From positions 62,001 to 126,000 of the forward strand of contig JAFVGZ010000014.1 of the NCBI GenBank assembly GCA_017478025.1: a stretch of 64,000 nucleotides of DNA. Reading direction: 5' to 3'. The DNA is from Prevotella sp. (GTDB lineage: Bacteria > Bacteroidota > Bacteroidia > Bacteroidales > Bacteroidaceae). The notes under the pieces were generated by a model that worked only from the letters and a program-made list of their open reading frames with translations, was not told the DNA's origin and did no database searches. Positions within the stretch are counted from its first letter, which is position 1. Every line of letters begins with the position of its first letter. Position numbers and translations under genes: made by a program. Of the stretch, positions 36,414-45,131 are shown in pieces.

Positions 36414-37337
36414 TTTTTTTCGAGATTTTATTCGCATGAACCCGCAAAACAGTCCGTTAATTGATAAATGTCAATACACCCTACAAACAAGGAAACGCCC
36501 TGCTCCGAGTTCCTACAAAAAGAAAGAAATGAGCGAAGAATAAGAATAATGGAAAGAAATTGGAATAATAAGAATAATAGGCTGGCGCGTGGAGGGGTAA
36601 GGACAGAAATTATTATAATTAAAATAATTATGTTCGCGCGTGAGAGGAAAAGATATAATTCTTCACTCTGCATTATGCATTTATCCCTCTTCACTCCTCC
36701 CTCTTCACTCCTCCCTCTTCACTCAAACGGGATAGGACAAAACGCGCATTTATGCAGATTGTGCATAATTATTCGTGCTCTACAGCGGCGTATTTTCCAC
36801 GAATAATTATCTGGACGCGTATAAACGTTAAAATGAACGATTCTTGTAACACGCTGACAGTGTGACAGTTGAAGTTTGAAGTGTTAAAATGCGGCATTTT
36901 GGAGAGGGAGAATGGAACAATGAAGCCGCAGGATGGGTGAATTTTGGCACTATCCGCGAGTAACTTAGAGGGTGTCCGCGAGTAACTTTGAGGGTGTTCC
37001 GGAGTAACTTTAAGGGTCTAAAAGTTACTCGGCGACATGACGAGGGGTCTTCACCGCCTCTCAGAATGGATTTTCGCGATTTATTAGAGCTTTTTTGGTG
37101 GTAATTTTTCGGAGTGCGTATGCATCGAAATGCATAATTATGCATGGCTTTTTGTTTGAAAGGAATTAGCATAATTAGAATAATTTTTCATTATCAGACA
37201 GTCCAACTGCGCCAGCCTATTATTTTAATTCTTCGCACATTGTTTATATATAGCGGTGCTCAGGCGCTTCGCGGAGTCTTCCGATTTCTTTTTCGGGTAA
37301 TTCTTAGTGTAGGTTTGCGAAAATAAAGTGGTAATCT
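36414..37337. other. Gene-free interval
   Basis: About 920 bp between the tRNA cluster and pgpH. No credible gene. It holds AT-rich 'aattattataattaaaataatt' sequence, 'cactcctccctctt' tandem units (36689-36723), and a three-copy 'gagtaact' repeat (36952-37032). Confidence 0.65.
36952..37032. repeat. Three-copy ~22-bp repeat with inverted fourth end
   Basis: Units 'tccgcgagtaacttagagggtg', 'tccgcgagtaactttgagggtg' and 'tccggagtaactttaagggtct' run head to tail, followed by the inverted 'agttactcgg'. The last copy and the inverted piece can pair (CCGAGTAACT/GGAGTAACT type). Confidence 0.75.
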
Positions 37338-37368
37338 TTTGTCATTAAAAATATTTTTTGTACTTTTG
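37338..37368 (+). promoter_or_regulatory. Promoter of pgpH
   Basis: TTTG at 37338-37341, 19-bp gap, TACTTTTG at 37361-37368: full consensus match, 30 bp before the ATG. Confidence 0.75.
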
Positions 37369-37397
37369 CATCTCGAACCTCTTTAATCCGGAAGCGT

Positions 37398-39467
37398 ATG
37401 GCAATGGAAAATATGACAACGAGCAGACTGTCAGCAACACGTAATCTATTGGTGATGCTGAGTGTCGTCGTGGTTACTGTTGGAACGATAGTACTCTCTA
37501 TGCCTAACACGGAGCAGCCTCTGCTCTATTATACGTTGGGCGAACCGTGGCTGAGTCCTCAGCTTATCTCGCCTGCCGAGATACCGATACGCAAGGATGC
37601 GACTCTGCTGGAGCAGGAGCGCAACGAGGCGTTGCGCACCGACTTCCTGCCCTACTACACGCTGAACACCGTGACGGGCGAGAAGCAGGTGAACAGTTTC
37701 CTGCAGAAGTACACGAACTCTGATGACAACATGTCGGCATACGCGGTGCAAATCATTGCGGGCATAATGAGAGACCTCTATGGGCACGGCATCATGTCGC
37801 AGAGCGACTATGGGCAGCTGATGAGCGAGGACAGCACGTTCACCTTTATGCTGGCTAAGGACAACGAGGCTGTACGCACCACTATCGGCGAAGTCAACTC
37901 TACGAAGATGGCATACGAAAAGCTGATGGGTAACAGCCGCGTGGCGAAGTATAGGGAGCTGATGCAGACGATGAACCTGGAGCAGTATATCGTGTCCAAC
38001 GTGAAGTTTGACCAGGACCGCAGCGAGCAGGCCCGACGGGACATCATAGCCCTGGTGCCGGAAAACACCGGCATGATGAAACCCGGACAGGAGATAATAA
38101 ACCGAGGCGACATAGTGGATGAGGATCGCGCGCGCATGATAGACAGCTACAACGAGTTTATCATGACGAAGTCGCAGAATGACCTCTACACGATACTGCT
38201 GACAAACGGTTCGCAGGCGCTGTATGTGCTCATAATGATTACGATAGCGCTGGCTTACATTTACCTCTTCAGGAAGGACTACTATGCCAAGCCTCGCTCG
38301 CTATACCTTATACTATGCCTTCTGGGTATCTTCTCCGTGATGCACGCGCTGTTCATCAGGGTCAATCCGCGCTTCGCGTATATCACGCCAATCTGTCTGG
38401 TGCCAATATTCATCCGCATATTCCTGGACTCGAGGACGGCTGTACTGGCCCACATGGTGACGCTGCTCATCTGTTCGGCCACGGTGACAGACAAGTTTGA
38501 ATACATCGTAGTGCAATTCGTGGCAGGCATTACTGCCATATACTCCCTGCGCGAGGTAAACCGCAGGTCGCAGACATTCAACGCCGCCATATTGGTGATG
38601 ATAGCATACATCGTGATGTACACGATACTGAAATGCCTGAACAACCCCGACATGACGTTTGAATCGATGAAGCACTACTACTACTCATTCGTCCTCAACG
38701 GTGTTCTGCTGTTGCTGGCATATCCGCTGATGTATCTCGTAGAGAAGATGTTCGGCTTCATCTCCACGATAACGCTCATCGAGCTGTCTGACACCAACCG
38801 CGGATTGCTGCGCCGCCTGTCAGAGATAGCACCGGGAACATTCCAGCACTCATTCATGGTGAGCAACCTGGCCGGTGCCGTAGCAACCGAGATTGACGCC
38901 AAGCCGCTGCTGGTGCGTGTCGGAGCGCTGTATCACGACATTGGCAAGATGGTGAACCCAGCCTTCTTTACCGAGAACCAGCACGGCATCAACCCCCACA
39001 CACGACTGACACCGCAAGAGAGCGCAAAGATTATCATCGGCCACGTGGCAGAGGGTGTGCAGCTGGCAGAAGAGAACGACATACCACAGGTGATACGCAA
39101 CTTCATACGCACACACCACGGAAAGTCACTGGCGCGCTATTTCTATAACACATACAAGAACGCCCACCCCGACGAGGAGGTGGATGACAGGCTCTTCAGA
39201 TACCCGGGCCCTAACCCTTTCTCAAAGGAGACAGCCATACTGATGATGTGCGACAGCGTGGAGGCGGCATCCAGATCGCTGACTGAGTATGACGAGGACA
39301 CCATAAACCAACTCGTCAACAATATCATCGACACGCAGGTGAGAGAGGGATACCTGCAACAGAGCCCTATAACATTCCGTGACATCGAGACGGTAAAGAG
39401 GGTGTTGAAGGAAAAGCTTATCAGCATACACCATCCACGCATCAAATATCCTGAGCTGAAGAAATGA
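37398..39467 (+). CDS. pgpH: 7TM-HD family cyclic-di-AMP phosphodiesterase PgpH
   Basis: 689 residues. Extracellular N-terminal domain behind one membrane span (~14-35), then seven membrane spans (~275-465), then a cytoplasmic HD domain with the metal motif LYHDIGKM (about 515), HxxEG-like IIGHVAEGVQLA and THHG. PgpH-type enzymes split c-di-AMP to pApA and so affect cell-wall and osmotic control. Normal length for Bacteroidota. Overlaps the next gene by 4 bp (ATGA). Confidence 0.93.
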   Translation: MAMENMTTSRLSATRNLLVMLSVVVVTVGTIVLSMPNTEQPLLYYTLGEPWLSPQLISPAEIPIRKDATLLEQERNEALRTDFLPYYTLNTVTGEKQVNSFLQKYTNSDDNMSAYAVQIIAGIMRDLYGHGIMSQSDYGQLMSEDSTFTFMLAKDNEAVRTTIGEVNSTKMAYEKLMGNSRVAKYRELMQTMNLEQYIVSNVKFDQDRSEQARRDIIALVPENTGMMKPGQEIINRGDIVDEDRARMIDSYNEFIMTKSQNDLYTILLTNGSQALYVLIMITIALAYIYLFRKDYYAKPRSLYLILCLLGIFSVMHALFIRVNPRFAYITPICLVPIFIRIFLDSRTAVLAHMVTLLICSATVTDKFEYIVVQFVAGITAIYSLREVNRRSQTFNAAILVMIAYIVMYTILKCLNNPDMTFESMKHYYYSFVLNGVLLLLAYPLMYLVEKMFGFISTITLIELSDTNRGLLRRLSEIAPGTFQHSFMVSNLAGAVATEIDAKPLLVRVGALYHDIGKMVNPAFFTENQHGINPHTRLTPQESAKIIIGHVAEGVQLAEENDIPQVIRNFIRTHHGKSLARYFYNTYKNAHPDEEVDDRLFRYPGPNPFSKETAILMMCDSVEAASRSLTEYDEDTINQLVNNIIDTQVREGYLQQSPITFRDIETVKRVLKEKLISIHHPRIKYPELKK

Positions 39468-39877
39468 GCTGGCTTGCACGATGGTGGCAGAATATGGGCT
39501 TTGGCATACAGAGCCCTACGGACTATGCGTTTCTCCACGATGTGATACGTGAGAAGATGCTGTACTATGCCTATGCCGACATAGAGAAGCAGCATCCCCA
39601 TGCTACGCAGCGAGAGCTCAGGGTGCGCAAACTCATCTTCAGGGTGCGCAACGCCTTCCCGCACGAGAAGGTGGAGGTGATAGACCGTGATGACACCATG
39701 CTCATAAGCCGCGATGCGCGGGCCATTATGCTGATAGGGATACAGCTCGACCAGTCAGCCCTGTGGCAGGAGTTGTTGGGGCATCGACACGTCATCACGT
39801 TTGACATGGAAGACATAGGCATCGCCATATTTGATGTCGAAAGACATGCGCAGCATTACAAGATACTGACGGTGTAG
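39464..39877 (+). CDS. Hypothetical protein coupled to pgpH
   Basis: 137 residues. The opening GFGIQSPTDYAFLHDVIREKMLYYAY recalls the N-terminus of a Bacteroidota methyltransferase-like family (GFGIQSPFAY...); the rest has a Rossmann-like alternation (VEVIDRDDTMLI, RAIMLIGIQL, VITFDMEDIGIAIFD) but lacks the SAM-binding glycine loop. So it may be a shortened relative. Starts inside the pgpH stop codon region, so translation is coupled. Confidence 0.75.
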   Translation: MSWLARWWQNMGFGIQSPTDYAFLHDVIREKMLYYAYADIEKQHPHATQRELRVRKLIFRVRNAFPHEKVEVIDRDDTMLISRDARAIMLIGIQLDQSALWQELLGHRHVITFDMEDIGIAIFDVERHAQHYKILTV

Positions 39878-39994
39878 ATGGATGAGGGGTGATGGAAGAT
39901 AGGTGAGGGGTGAGTGATGGATTAAAAAAAGTTAATTCATGCCTATATACGCATAATTATGAATTATGAATTATGCATTATGAATTAAAATTAC

Positions 39995-40002
39995 TACCTT
40001 TG
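39995..40002 (+). promoter_or_regulatory. -7 element before DUF2795 gene
   Basis: TACCTTTG, 32 bp before the ATG at 40035. It sits right after an AT-rich filler repeat ('attatgaattatgcattatgaatt'); no exact -33 TTTG at the right spacing. Confidence 0.5.
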
Positions 40003-40034
40003 CGCCCGCAAAACAACAAAAACATAAACTGAAC

Positions 40035-40256
40035 ATGTACTGGACTTTAGAATTAGCATCAAAACTTGAGGACGCTCCCTGGCCCGCAACCAAAGAGGAA
40101 CTCATAGATTATGCCGTTCGCTCAGGCATATCACTTGAAGTAATAGAAAACCTGCAGGAGTTGGAAGACGAAGGCGAGCCGTATGACTCAATAGAAGACA
40201 TCTGGCCCGACTATCCAACAAAGGAAGACTTCCTCTTTGACGAGGAGGAGTATTAA
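40035..40256 (+). CDS. DUF2795 family small acidic protein
   Basis: 73 residues, strongly acidic: TLELASKLEDAPWPATKEELIDYA then VIENLQELEDEGEPYDSIEDIWPDYPT, ending DFLFDEEEY. Matches the small DUF2795-like proteins of Bacteroidota. The last 22 bp of the gene (40235-40256) are repeated directly at 43812-43833, which suggests that the 3' end serves as an integration site. Confidence 0.85.
   Translation: MYWTLELASKLEDAPWPATKEELIDYAVRSGISLEVIENLQELEDEGEPYDSIEDIWPDYPTKEDFLFDEEEY
40235..40256 (+). repeat. 22-bp direct repeat, left copy (candidate attL)
   Basis: The last 22 bp of the DUF2795 gene, including its stop codon (CTTTGACGAGGAGG...TATTAA). The identical right copy is at 43812-43833. The flanks differ. 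Confidence 0.8.
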
Positions 40257-40289
40257 TCGGTTTTCCTAAGTATAAGTGGATGATAATCA

Positions 40290-40331
40290 ACGAGGTGTGC
40301 AAAAAAAAATAATTTGCACACCTCGTTTTTT
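40290..40331 (+). terminator. Terminator after DUF2795 gene
   Basis: ACGAGGTGTGCAAA pairs with TTTGCACACCTCGT around an A-rich loop, followed by TTTTTT. A long, AT-supported stem. Confidence 0.85.
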
Positions 40332-40349
40332 GTGCAAAATATGCCATTT

Positions 40350-40371
40350 TTAGTGGCACAATAATGGCACA
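40350..40371 (+). repeat. 22-bp internal direct repeat, left copy
   Basis: TTAGTGGCACAATAATGGCA followed by CA. Same sequence and orientation at 43751-43772, just inside the right candidate att copy. Position inside both ends fits arm-type integrase sites, by inference. Confidence 0.75.
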
Positions 40372-40471
40372 AACGGTCAAAATTAGGCTTAATTAGGTGA
40401 GGAAATCGAATTATTTGCACTAAAAACTGTACCTTTGCAAAATCCTCTTTCAGTGCAAATAATTATTTGAT

Positions 40472-40537
40472 ATGGCAAGACAACAACGACAATTTCCTCA
40501 AGGAAAGTATATTTTACGTTCGCAGAAGAAGTCTTAA
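40472..40537 (+). pseudogene. Possible integrase N-terminal remnant
   Basis: A 21-residue frame, MARQQRQFPQGKYILRSQKK then S and stop. It starts about 35 bp after a TACCTTTG box (40430-40437). The position next to the candidate left end is where an integrase gene would be expected, but the fragment is too short to prove a family. Confidence 0.3.
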
Positions 40538-40569
40538 CTTCATTCGTTTTCATAATCGTAACTTTTTAA

Positions 40570-41178
40570 ATGGTGAATACTTCAATTCAAGACGTCTTTT
40601 ATCTCTTTGAAGAAGAATTTGGAGAAAAATTAAGCTATGAAGCGATTTTTTTTGTAATTTTGCAGAAAATATATCGAGTTATATACTATCAGCGATTGTC
40701 AGACGAAGAGATTCTGAGCGGTTTCCGCGAGGGCGATGCCGACATTATCCGTGAATATTTCTACGGGAACTGTCAGGTGGGCTATAACATCTTCGACCAG
40801 CGGTATCAGTTGCGCGAGAAGGAGAACCTGGACTTCATGTCGCTGGCTCACCAGTATGCGCTCTATCTGATGGAGCACGACTGGAAGCCGTTGGAGGATC
40901 ACTCGCCGAATGTGAGTCTGAAGACGTGGCTCATCAACGGGTTCCGCTATGTGGTGCTCGATGCACTGAAATGGTACCGTAAGGAGTACGGCAGCATCAC
41001 GGCGGTGCGGCCTATATCGCCTACCGCAAGTTTGGGGCCATCATGGGTCAGGGCGTGGGTCTGCAGGGCCAGAGCTATGCCATCCCGACGATGCAGGGCG
41101 GTGTTGAGACCATCCGCCCGTATGTGGACGAGTTTATCGCGTTCGCCAAGGAGCACCCTACCCTCACCTTCCTCGTGA
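40570..41178 (+). pseudogene. Sigma-70-region-like gene fused out of frame to a second gene remnant
   Basis: The first ~140 residues (LSDEEILSGFREGDADIIREYFYG, YALYLMEHDWKPLEDHSPNVSL, KTWLINGFRYVVLDALKWYRKEYGS) match a Prevotella/Bacteroides family with sigma-70 region-2-like character. At about 40998 the DNA switches to the 3' part of another gene read in a different frame, so the last ~60 residues (AVRPISPTASLG...) are meaningless translation. A deletion joining two genes is the simple explanation. The N-terminal protein may still be made with a junk tail. Confidence 0.7.
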
Positions 41179-41282
41179 CCCGCATCGGCTGCGGTATTGC
41201 CGGATTCACCGATAACGAGATTTCTCCGTTGCTCGAGAAGGCTCACGACGTGGAGAATATCGTGCTGCCACCAGGTTGGTAA
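40998..41282 (+). pseudogene. 5'-truncated 'FGSN/GQGVGLQGQSYAIPT' family gene
   Basis: Frame reads HGGAAYIAYRKFGAIMGQGV, GLQGQSYAIPTMQGGVE, YVDEFIAFAKEHPTLTF and TRIGCGIAGFTDNEI to a natural stop. In intact Bacteroidota members a FVFGSNxAG start precedes HGGGAA; that start is missing here and the sequence is joined to the sigma-like gene. The family has macro-domain-like spacing but no function I can name. Confidence 0.75.
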
Positions 41283-41312
41283 TGTAGAATAAAATATCAG
41301 AAACAAACAGCA

Positions 41313-41864
41313 ATGAAGAAAGCATCTTTCTTACTGACCGTACTCTTCACACTGGCACTGACCGCCTGTGTGCATAAGACTCTCATCACGCCGAGTCAGA
41401 GCCGCGTGGGGTATTCCGCTTGGAACACGCAGGTTAGCTACACACATTGCGACCCTCTGCCCAAGACAGGGAAGCCTGAGTCCGTCCGCGGCACGTGGGA
41501 GGTTAACGACGGCATCTTGCAACACAAAGCATCCGAAGAGGCCCCGTTGGCCATCTGCAACTACATTATCCCTTCCAACCACTACACCATCCAGTGTACC
41601 GCCCGAAAAGATAGTGGGCCTGATGGTTTCATCATCGTGTTTAACTACGTGGATGCGCAGCACTATTGTCAGCTGAACTATGGTTACGAGGGCAACACGA
41701 TGCACGCCATCGAGCAAATCAGCGGTGACGGCAAGAAACAGTTGGCCACACGCTCTGGCAGCATAGAAACAGGGAAGTGGTATAACGTGAAACTGACCGT
41801 GGCAGGCGACAGCATCAAAGCATGGCTCAACAGTGAACTCATGTTCGATGAAGTACTCAAATAA
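41313..41864 (+). CDS. Lipoprotein with laminin-G/DUF1080-like domain
   Basis: 183 residues. Lipoprotein signal with lipobox LTAC (Cys ~19). Mature part: GTWEVNDGILQHKA, NYIIPSNHYTIQCTARK, GFIIVFNYVDAQHYCQLNYG, HAIEQI, GSIETGKWYNVKLTVAGDSI and AWLNSELMFD. This matches the concanavalin-like domain that often accompanies GH51 arabinofuranosidases, but no catalytic domain follows, so it may be a broken-off module or a binding protein. Confidence 0.7.
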   Translation: MKKASFLLTVLFTLALTACVHKTLITPSQSRVGYSAWNTQVSYTHCDPLPKTGKPESVRGTWEVNDGILQHKASEEAPLAICNYIIPSNHYTIQCTARKDSGPDGFIIVFNYVDAQHYCQLNYGYEGNTMHAIEQISGDGKKQLATRSGSIETGKWYNVKLTVAGDSIKAWLNSELMFDEVLK

Positions 41865-41901
41865 AATCGAACGAGAATAGTGTAGCGGCTAAAGTAAAAA
41901 G

Positions 41902-42552
41902 ATGACTGTTGATTTCGACATACTGAAACGAAATGAGCTGAGGGCTGCGGTTGAACTGGTGGGCAGAGCTTTTGAGGATTATGAGTACTTTACGAACTAC
42001 TTTCCCGACTTGGAAGAAAGAAGAAAGGTACTTCGAGGCGTCGTCTATCAGGAATTCCTGACAAACTTCAAGAAGACGCACTATCTGGTGGCTAAGAGAA
42101 ATGGTGAACTGGTGGCTGTGGTTCAACTCAATGCGCCGGATTACAAAAAGCCGTCAGACTTTCAGTATCTGATACATGGCTGGCTGCTGATATATCTTGG
42201 AGTTAACAGGCAGCGGCTGGATGACTGGCTGGCAATGGATGCAGCGGCAGGCAAACCTTGTCACGATTATCAGGCTACTGGAACAAGAATCTGGTATCTC
42301 AGTTCAATAACCGTTGACCCGTCAGCACAAGGCATCGGCATCGGGAAGGAGTTTATTACCTACATTGAGGATTTCATCCGAACACAAGGCGGCAGGGAGC
42401 TCGTGCTCTTTACGAACTCTGACAAGAACATCGCATATTATAAAAGATGTGGTTTTGAGGTGTTCGATGAGCGGGAGTTTACTTATAACGGGAAGACGAT
42501 GCGAAGTTGGAGTGTGAAGAAGATACTGCTGACTAACGAGAATAGAAGCTAA
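41902..42552 (+). CDS. GNAT-family N-acetyltransferase
   Basis: 216 residues. GNAT core with the acetyl-CoA loop: IWYLSSITVDPSAQGIGIGK (motif A, QGIGIG), then VLFTNSDKNIAYYKRCGFEVFDE (motif B). Substrate unknown. Its stop overlaps the start of the next acetyltransferase by one base (TAATG), so the two are translationally coupled. Confidence 0.88.
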   Translation: MTVDFDILKRNELRAAVELVGRAFEDYEYFTNYFPDLEERRKVLRGVVYQEFLTNFKKTHYLVAKRNGELVAVVQLNAPDYKKPSDFQYLIHGWLLIYLGVNRQRLDDWLAMDAAAGKPCHDYQATGTRIWYLSSITVDPSAQGIGIGKEFITYIEDFIRTQGGRELVLFTNSDKNIAYYKRCGFEVFDEREFTYNGKTMRSWSVKKILLTNENRS

Positions 42553-43091
42553 TGAGTAATAAAGAGAATGTAAAGATCATCTCGGCCAGACCTGAAGATG
42601 CAGATTTCATTGCATGGATTGTAGCCCAAGGGATGCACATGGATGGTGTGCCTTCGTTTTTGAAAAAACACGGTGCTCGCGAAAATACGCTCTATAGTTG
42701 GCAGAATACTCGCCTTCTTCGGTGCGATGGCAAACTGGCTGGCGGTCTTATCTCCTACGACGGAGCCACACATGAGGAAAGGCGAAGGAATACCTGGGTG
42801 CTGCCCGACGGAAGACTGTTCAGTTCGGGTTACGTACCAGAGACGATGGCTGGTGAATACTATCTTGACTCTTTGGCCATCGTTCCTGAGTTTCGTGGGC
42901 AAGGGCTTTGGAAACTGCTATTTGACGATGCGATAGAAACGGCCAAGGAAAAGGGTTTCCATCGCGTCACGCTGATTTGTGATGAGAGTTATCCAAAGTT
43001 GGCACACCTTTATACTTCCTATGGGTTTGTGCCAGAAAATACAATTATGTTTTTCGACACGCTTTGCCGCAAGATGTCTCTCTCAATATAA
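42552..43091 (+). CDS. GNAT-family N-acetyltransferase
   Basis: 179 residues. Motif A: YYLDSLAIVPEFRGQGLWKL; motif B: VTLICDESYPKLAHLYTSYGF. It is a second, diverged acetyltransferase coupled to the one before it. Substrate not known. A minus-strand shadow frame is ignored. Confidence 0.87.
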   Translation: MSNKENVKIISARPEDADFIAWIVAQGMHMDGVPSFLKKHGARENTLYSWQNTRLLRCDGKLAGGLISYDGATHEERRRNTWVLPDGRLFSSGYVPETMAGEYYLDSLAIVPEFRGQGLWKLLFDDAIETAKEKGFHRVTLICDESYPKLAHLYTSYGFVPENTIMFFDTLCRKMSLSI

Positions 43092-43279
43092 GAAAGATGA
43101 TGCTCATCTTCTTCAGTGAGAATTTCTTATGATTTTATATATAATCAGGTATGCGAGGACATATTGACAGTTTAATCGCTAAATAAAACTAAAACTTTAT
43201 AGAAGTGTGAGTTGTTCAGACGGAAAATGATTAATTTTGCACTACGAAAAATTGTAACAATTAAAAAAAAGGAAATATT

Positions 43280-43729
43280 ATGGCATTATTTGATCAAATC
43301 AGTGAAGACATCAAGGCCGCTATGAAGGCCCACGACAAGGTGCGTCTGGAGACGCTTCGCAACATTAAGAAAGTGTTCCTTGAAGCAAAGACCGCTCCTG
43401 GAGCCAACGACACATTGGCTGATGCTGATGCGCTGAAGATTATCTCAAAACTTGCAAAGCAGGGCAAGGAGACTGCGGCAACCTACACACAGGCTGGCCG
43501 TCAGGATTTGGCTGATGCTGAGTTGGCACAGGTGGAGGTACTTGAGAGTTACCTGCCGAAACAACTTTCCCAAGAGGAGATTGAGGCAGAGGTGAAGAAG
43601 ATTATTGCTGAAGTGGGAGCCACAAGCATGAAGGAGATGGGAAAGGTTATGGGCACAGCCAGCAAGCTGTTGGCAGGAAAGGCTGATGGCCGTGTCATCT
43701 CTGAGATTGTAAAGAAACTCTTGGCATAA
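43280..43729 (+). CDS. GatB/YqeY domain protein
   Basis: 149 residues, the usual YqeY length. Starts FDQISEDIKAAMKAHDKVRLETLRNIKK and contains EVLESYLPKQLSQEEIEAEV and MGKVMGTASKLLAGKADGRV. YqeY shares the tRNA-binding tail domain of GatB, but its function is unclear. In this phylum it is usually near ftsZ; here it lies inside the repeat-bounded segment 40257-43833. A TAATTTTG box is at 43232-43239. Confidence 0.93.
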   Translation: MALFDQISEDIKAAMKAHDKVRLETLRNIKKVFLEAKTAPGANDTLADADALKIISKLAKQGKETAATYTQAGRQDLADAELAQVEVLESYLPKQLSQEEIEAEVKKIIAEVGATSMKEMGKVMGTASKLLAGKADGRVISEIVKKLLA

Positions 43730-43750
43730 GCTTAGATTTTATGTTTGGAA

Positions 43751-43772
43751 TTAGTGGCACAATAATGGCACA
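43751..43772 (+). repeat. 22-bp internal direct repeat, right copy
   Basis: Identical to 40350-40371 in the same orientation; 39 bp to the left of the right candidate att copy. Confidence 0.75.
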
Positions 43773-43811
43773 GAACACCGTAACTCGTTGGTACTCAGTA
43801 TGTGCTTTAAA

Positions 43812-43833
43812 CTTTGACGAGGAGGAGTATTAA
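43812..43833 (+). repeat. 22-bp direct repeat, right copy (candidate attR)
   Basis: Exact copy of the DUF2795 gene tail at 40235-40256, including the stop codon, without the rest of the gene in front of it. The two copies enclose about 3.56 kb. Confidence 0.8.
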
Positions 43834-43940
43834 GAGGGTAGGTTCTATCGATTCACACGTAGGAATCATCAACTATCTCAACCAAACAGCGGGAATACTC
43901 ACAGACAAGCAAGAGTAGCATTCATATTCCCCAATACCGT

Positions 43941-43988
43941 TTTCGCCGAGGTGCATCTATATATATAATAAGGTGTACCTCGGCGAAA
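43941..43988. terminator. Hairpin after the right direct repeat
   Basis: TTTCGCCGAGGT pairs with ACCTCGGCGAAA around an AT-rich loop. It lies behind the right DUF2795-tail copy as the 40290 hairpin lies behind the left one, and both stems share CGAGGTG. It may be the original DUF2795 terminator, displaced. No strong T-run. Confidence 0.55.
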
Positions 43989-44113
43989 GTTGTATAATAC
44001 TGTGTAGTTACGATAATCCGAGCTGTTAGCCCAAGAGGGACTATCTGCCCCTAAGGAGGGGGCTGTAACAAAATTGTAATGGCAATTATTGCTTATAATC
44101 CAATTTTTATTTG

Positions 44114-44121
44114 TAATTTTG
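44114..44121 (+). promoter_or_regulatory. -7 element directly before terC start
   Basis: TAATTTTG ends 5 bp before the ATG at 44127. If transcription begins a few bases after the box, the mRNA has almost no 5' leader. Confidence 0.6.
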
Positions 44122-44126
44122 CACCC

Positions 44127-45131
44127 ATGAATTCATTGGTATTACCCCTTTGGGCTTGGATTGTATTCTATGTATTAGTGTTGCTCATGCTTGTTGCCGA
44201 CCTGAAGATGTTCGGCAAGAAGGGGCAGCATGAGGTGAAGGTTGGTGAGGCTCTCAGGATGACAGCCGTGTGGATAGGTGTCTCGCTGCTGTTCTGTGCG
44301 GCGATATATTTCTTCTATCCCGTCAACTCTCACGAGATGGCGCTGGAGTTCATGGCTGGCTACCTGATAGAGAAGTCTCTGTCGATGGACAATCTGTTTG
44401 TCTTCCTGATGCTCTTCTCCTTCTTCGGCATTGAGCGCAAGTATCAGCATGAGGTGCTCTTTTGGGGCATCTTCGGTGCACTCGTCCTGCGCAGCATCTT
44501 CATCTTTGCCGGTGTTGCCATCATCGAGCGCTTTGAGTGGGTGCTGGGACTCTTCGGGCTCTTCCTGCTCTACACGGGCGGCAAGATGCTTGTCCACGAT
44601 GAGGATGAGCTGACAGACCCCTCGCAAAACATCATCGTGCGTTGGTTTGGCAAGGTCTATCCAGTGGCAGACAGAATGCACGGCGACCGTTTCTTCGTCG
44701 TGGAGCAGGGCCGCCGCATGGCTACGCCGCTGTTCGTAGCCCTGCTGGTCATTGAAACGACAGACGTAGCCTTTGCCGTTGACAGCATCCCGGCAGTGTT
44801 CAGCGTAAGCCGCGATCCGTTCATTGTGCTCACGTCAAACATATTTGCCATACTGGGTCTCCGCGCCCTCTACTTCGCTTTGGCTGCCGTAGCAAAATAC
44901 TTCAAGTGTCTGAAGTACGGGCTTGGGCTGATACTGATGTTCGTTGGCGTCAAGATGCTGCTGGCCATGAACGAGTACATCAACAGCCTTGGCGCCCTCG
45001 CAGGCCTCAGCCTTAACATCCCCCACATCGAGATACCCACCCCCATCAGCCTTGCCATAATCTTCGGACTTCTGTTCCTGTCTATGCTGTTCTCTGTCAT
45101 CGTGACAGATAAGAAGACAATTGATAATTAA
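44127..45131 (+). CDS. TerC/Alx family integral membrane protein
   Basis: 334 residues with about nine membrane spans. The conserved acidic motifs are present: KSLSMDNLFVFLMLFSF (about 80) and TDVAFAVDSIPAVFSV (about 215). TerC/Alx proteins are linked to manganese export and metal resistance. ATG 44127 is preferred because the upstream in-frame ATG at 44079 lies before the promoter box. The upstream hairpin at 43941-43988 was considered as a yybP-type Mn riboswitch, but none of the conserved loop sequence is seen. Confidence 0.9.
   Translation: MNSLVLPLWAWIVFYVLVLLMLVADLKMFGKKGQHEVKVGEALRMTAVWIGVSLLFCAAIYFFYPVNSHEMALEFMAGYLIEKSLSMDNLFVFLMLFSFFGIERKYQHEVLFWGIFGALVLRSIFIFAGVAIIERFEWVLGLFGLFLLYTGGKMLVHDEDELTDPSQNIIVRWFGKVYPVADRMHGDRFFVVEQGRRMATPLFVALLVIETTDVAFAVDSIPAVFSVSRDPFIVLTSNIFAILGLRALYFALAAVAKYFKCLKYGLGLILMFVGVKMLLAMNEYINSLGALAGLSLNIPHIEIPTPISLAIIFGLLFLSMLFSVIVTDKKTIDN

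Noticed and set aside
43941-43988. Manganese riboswitch before terC
   Set aside because: Only a single simple stem is present; conserved yybP-ykoY loop sequence is not seen and terC seems leaderless.
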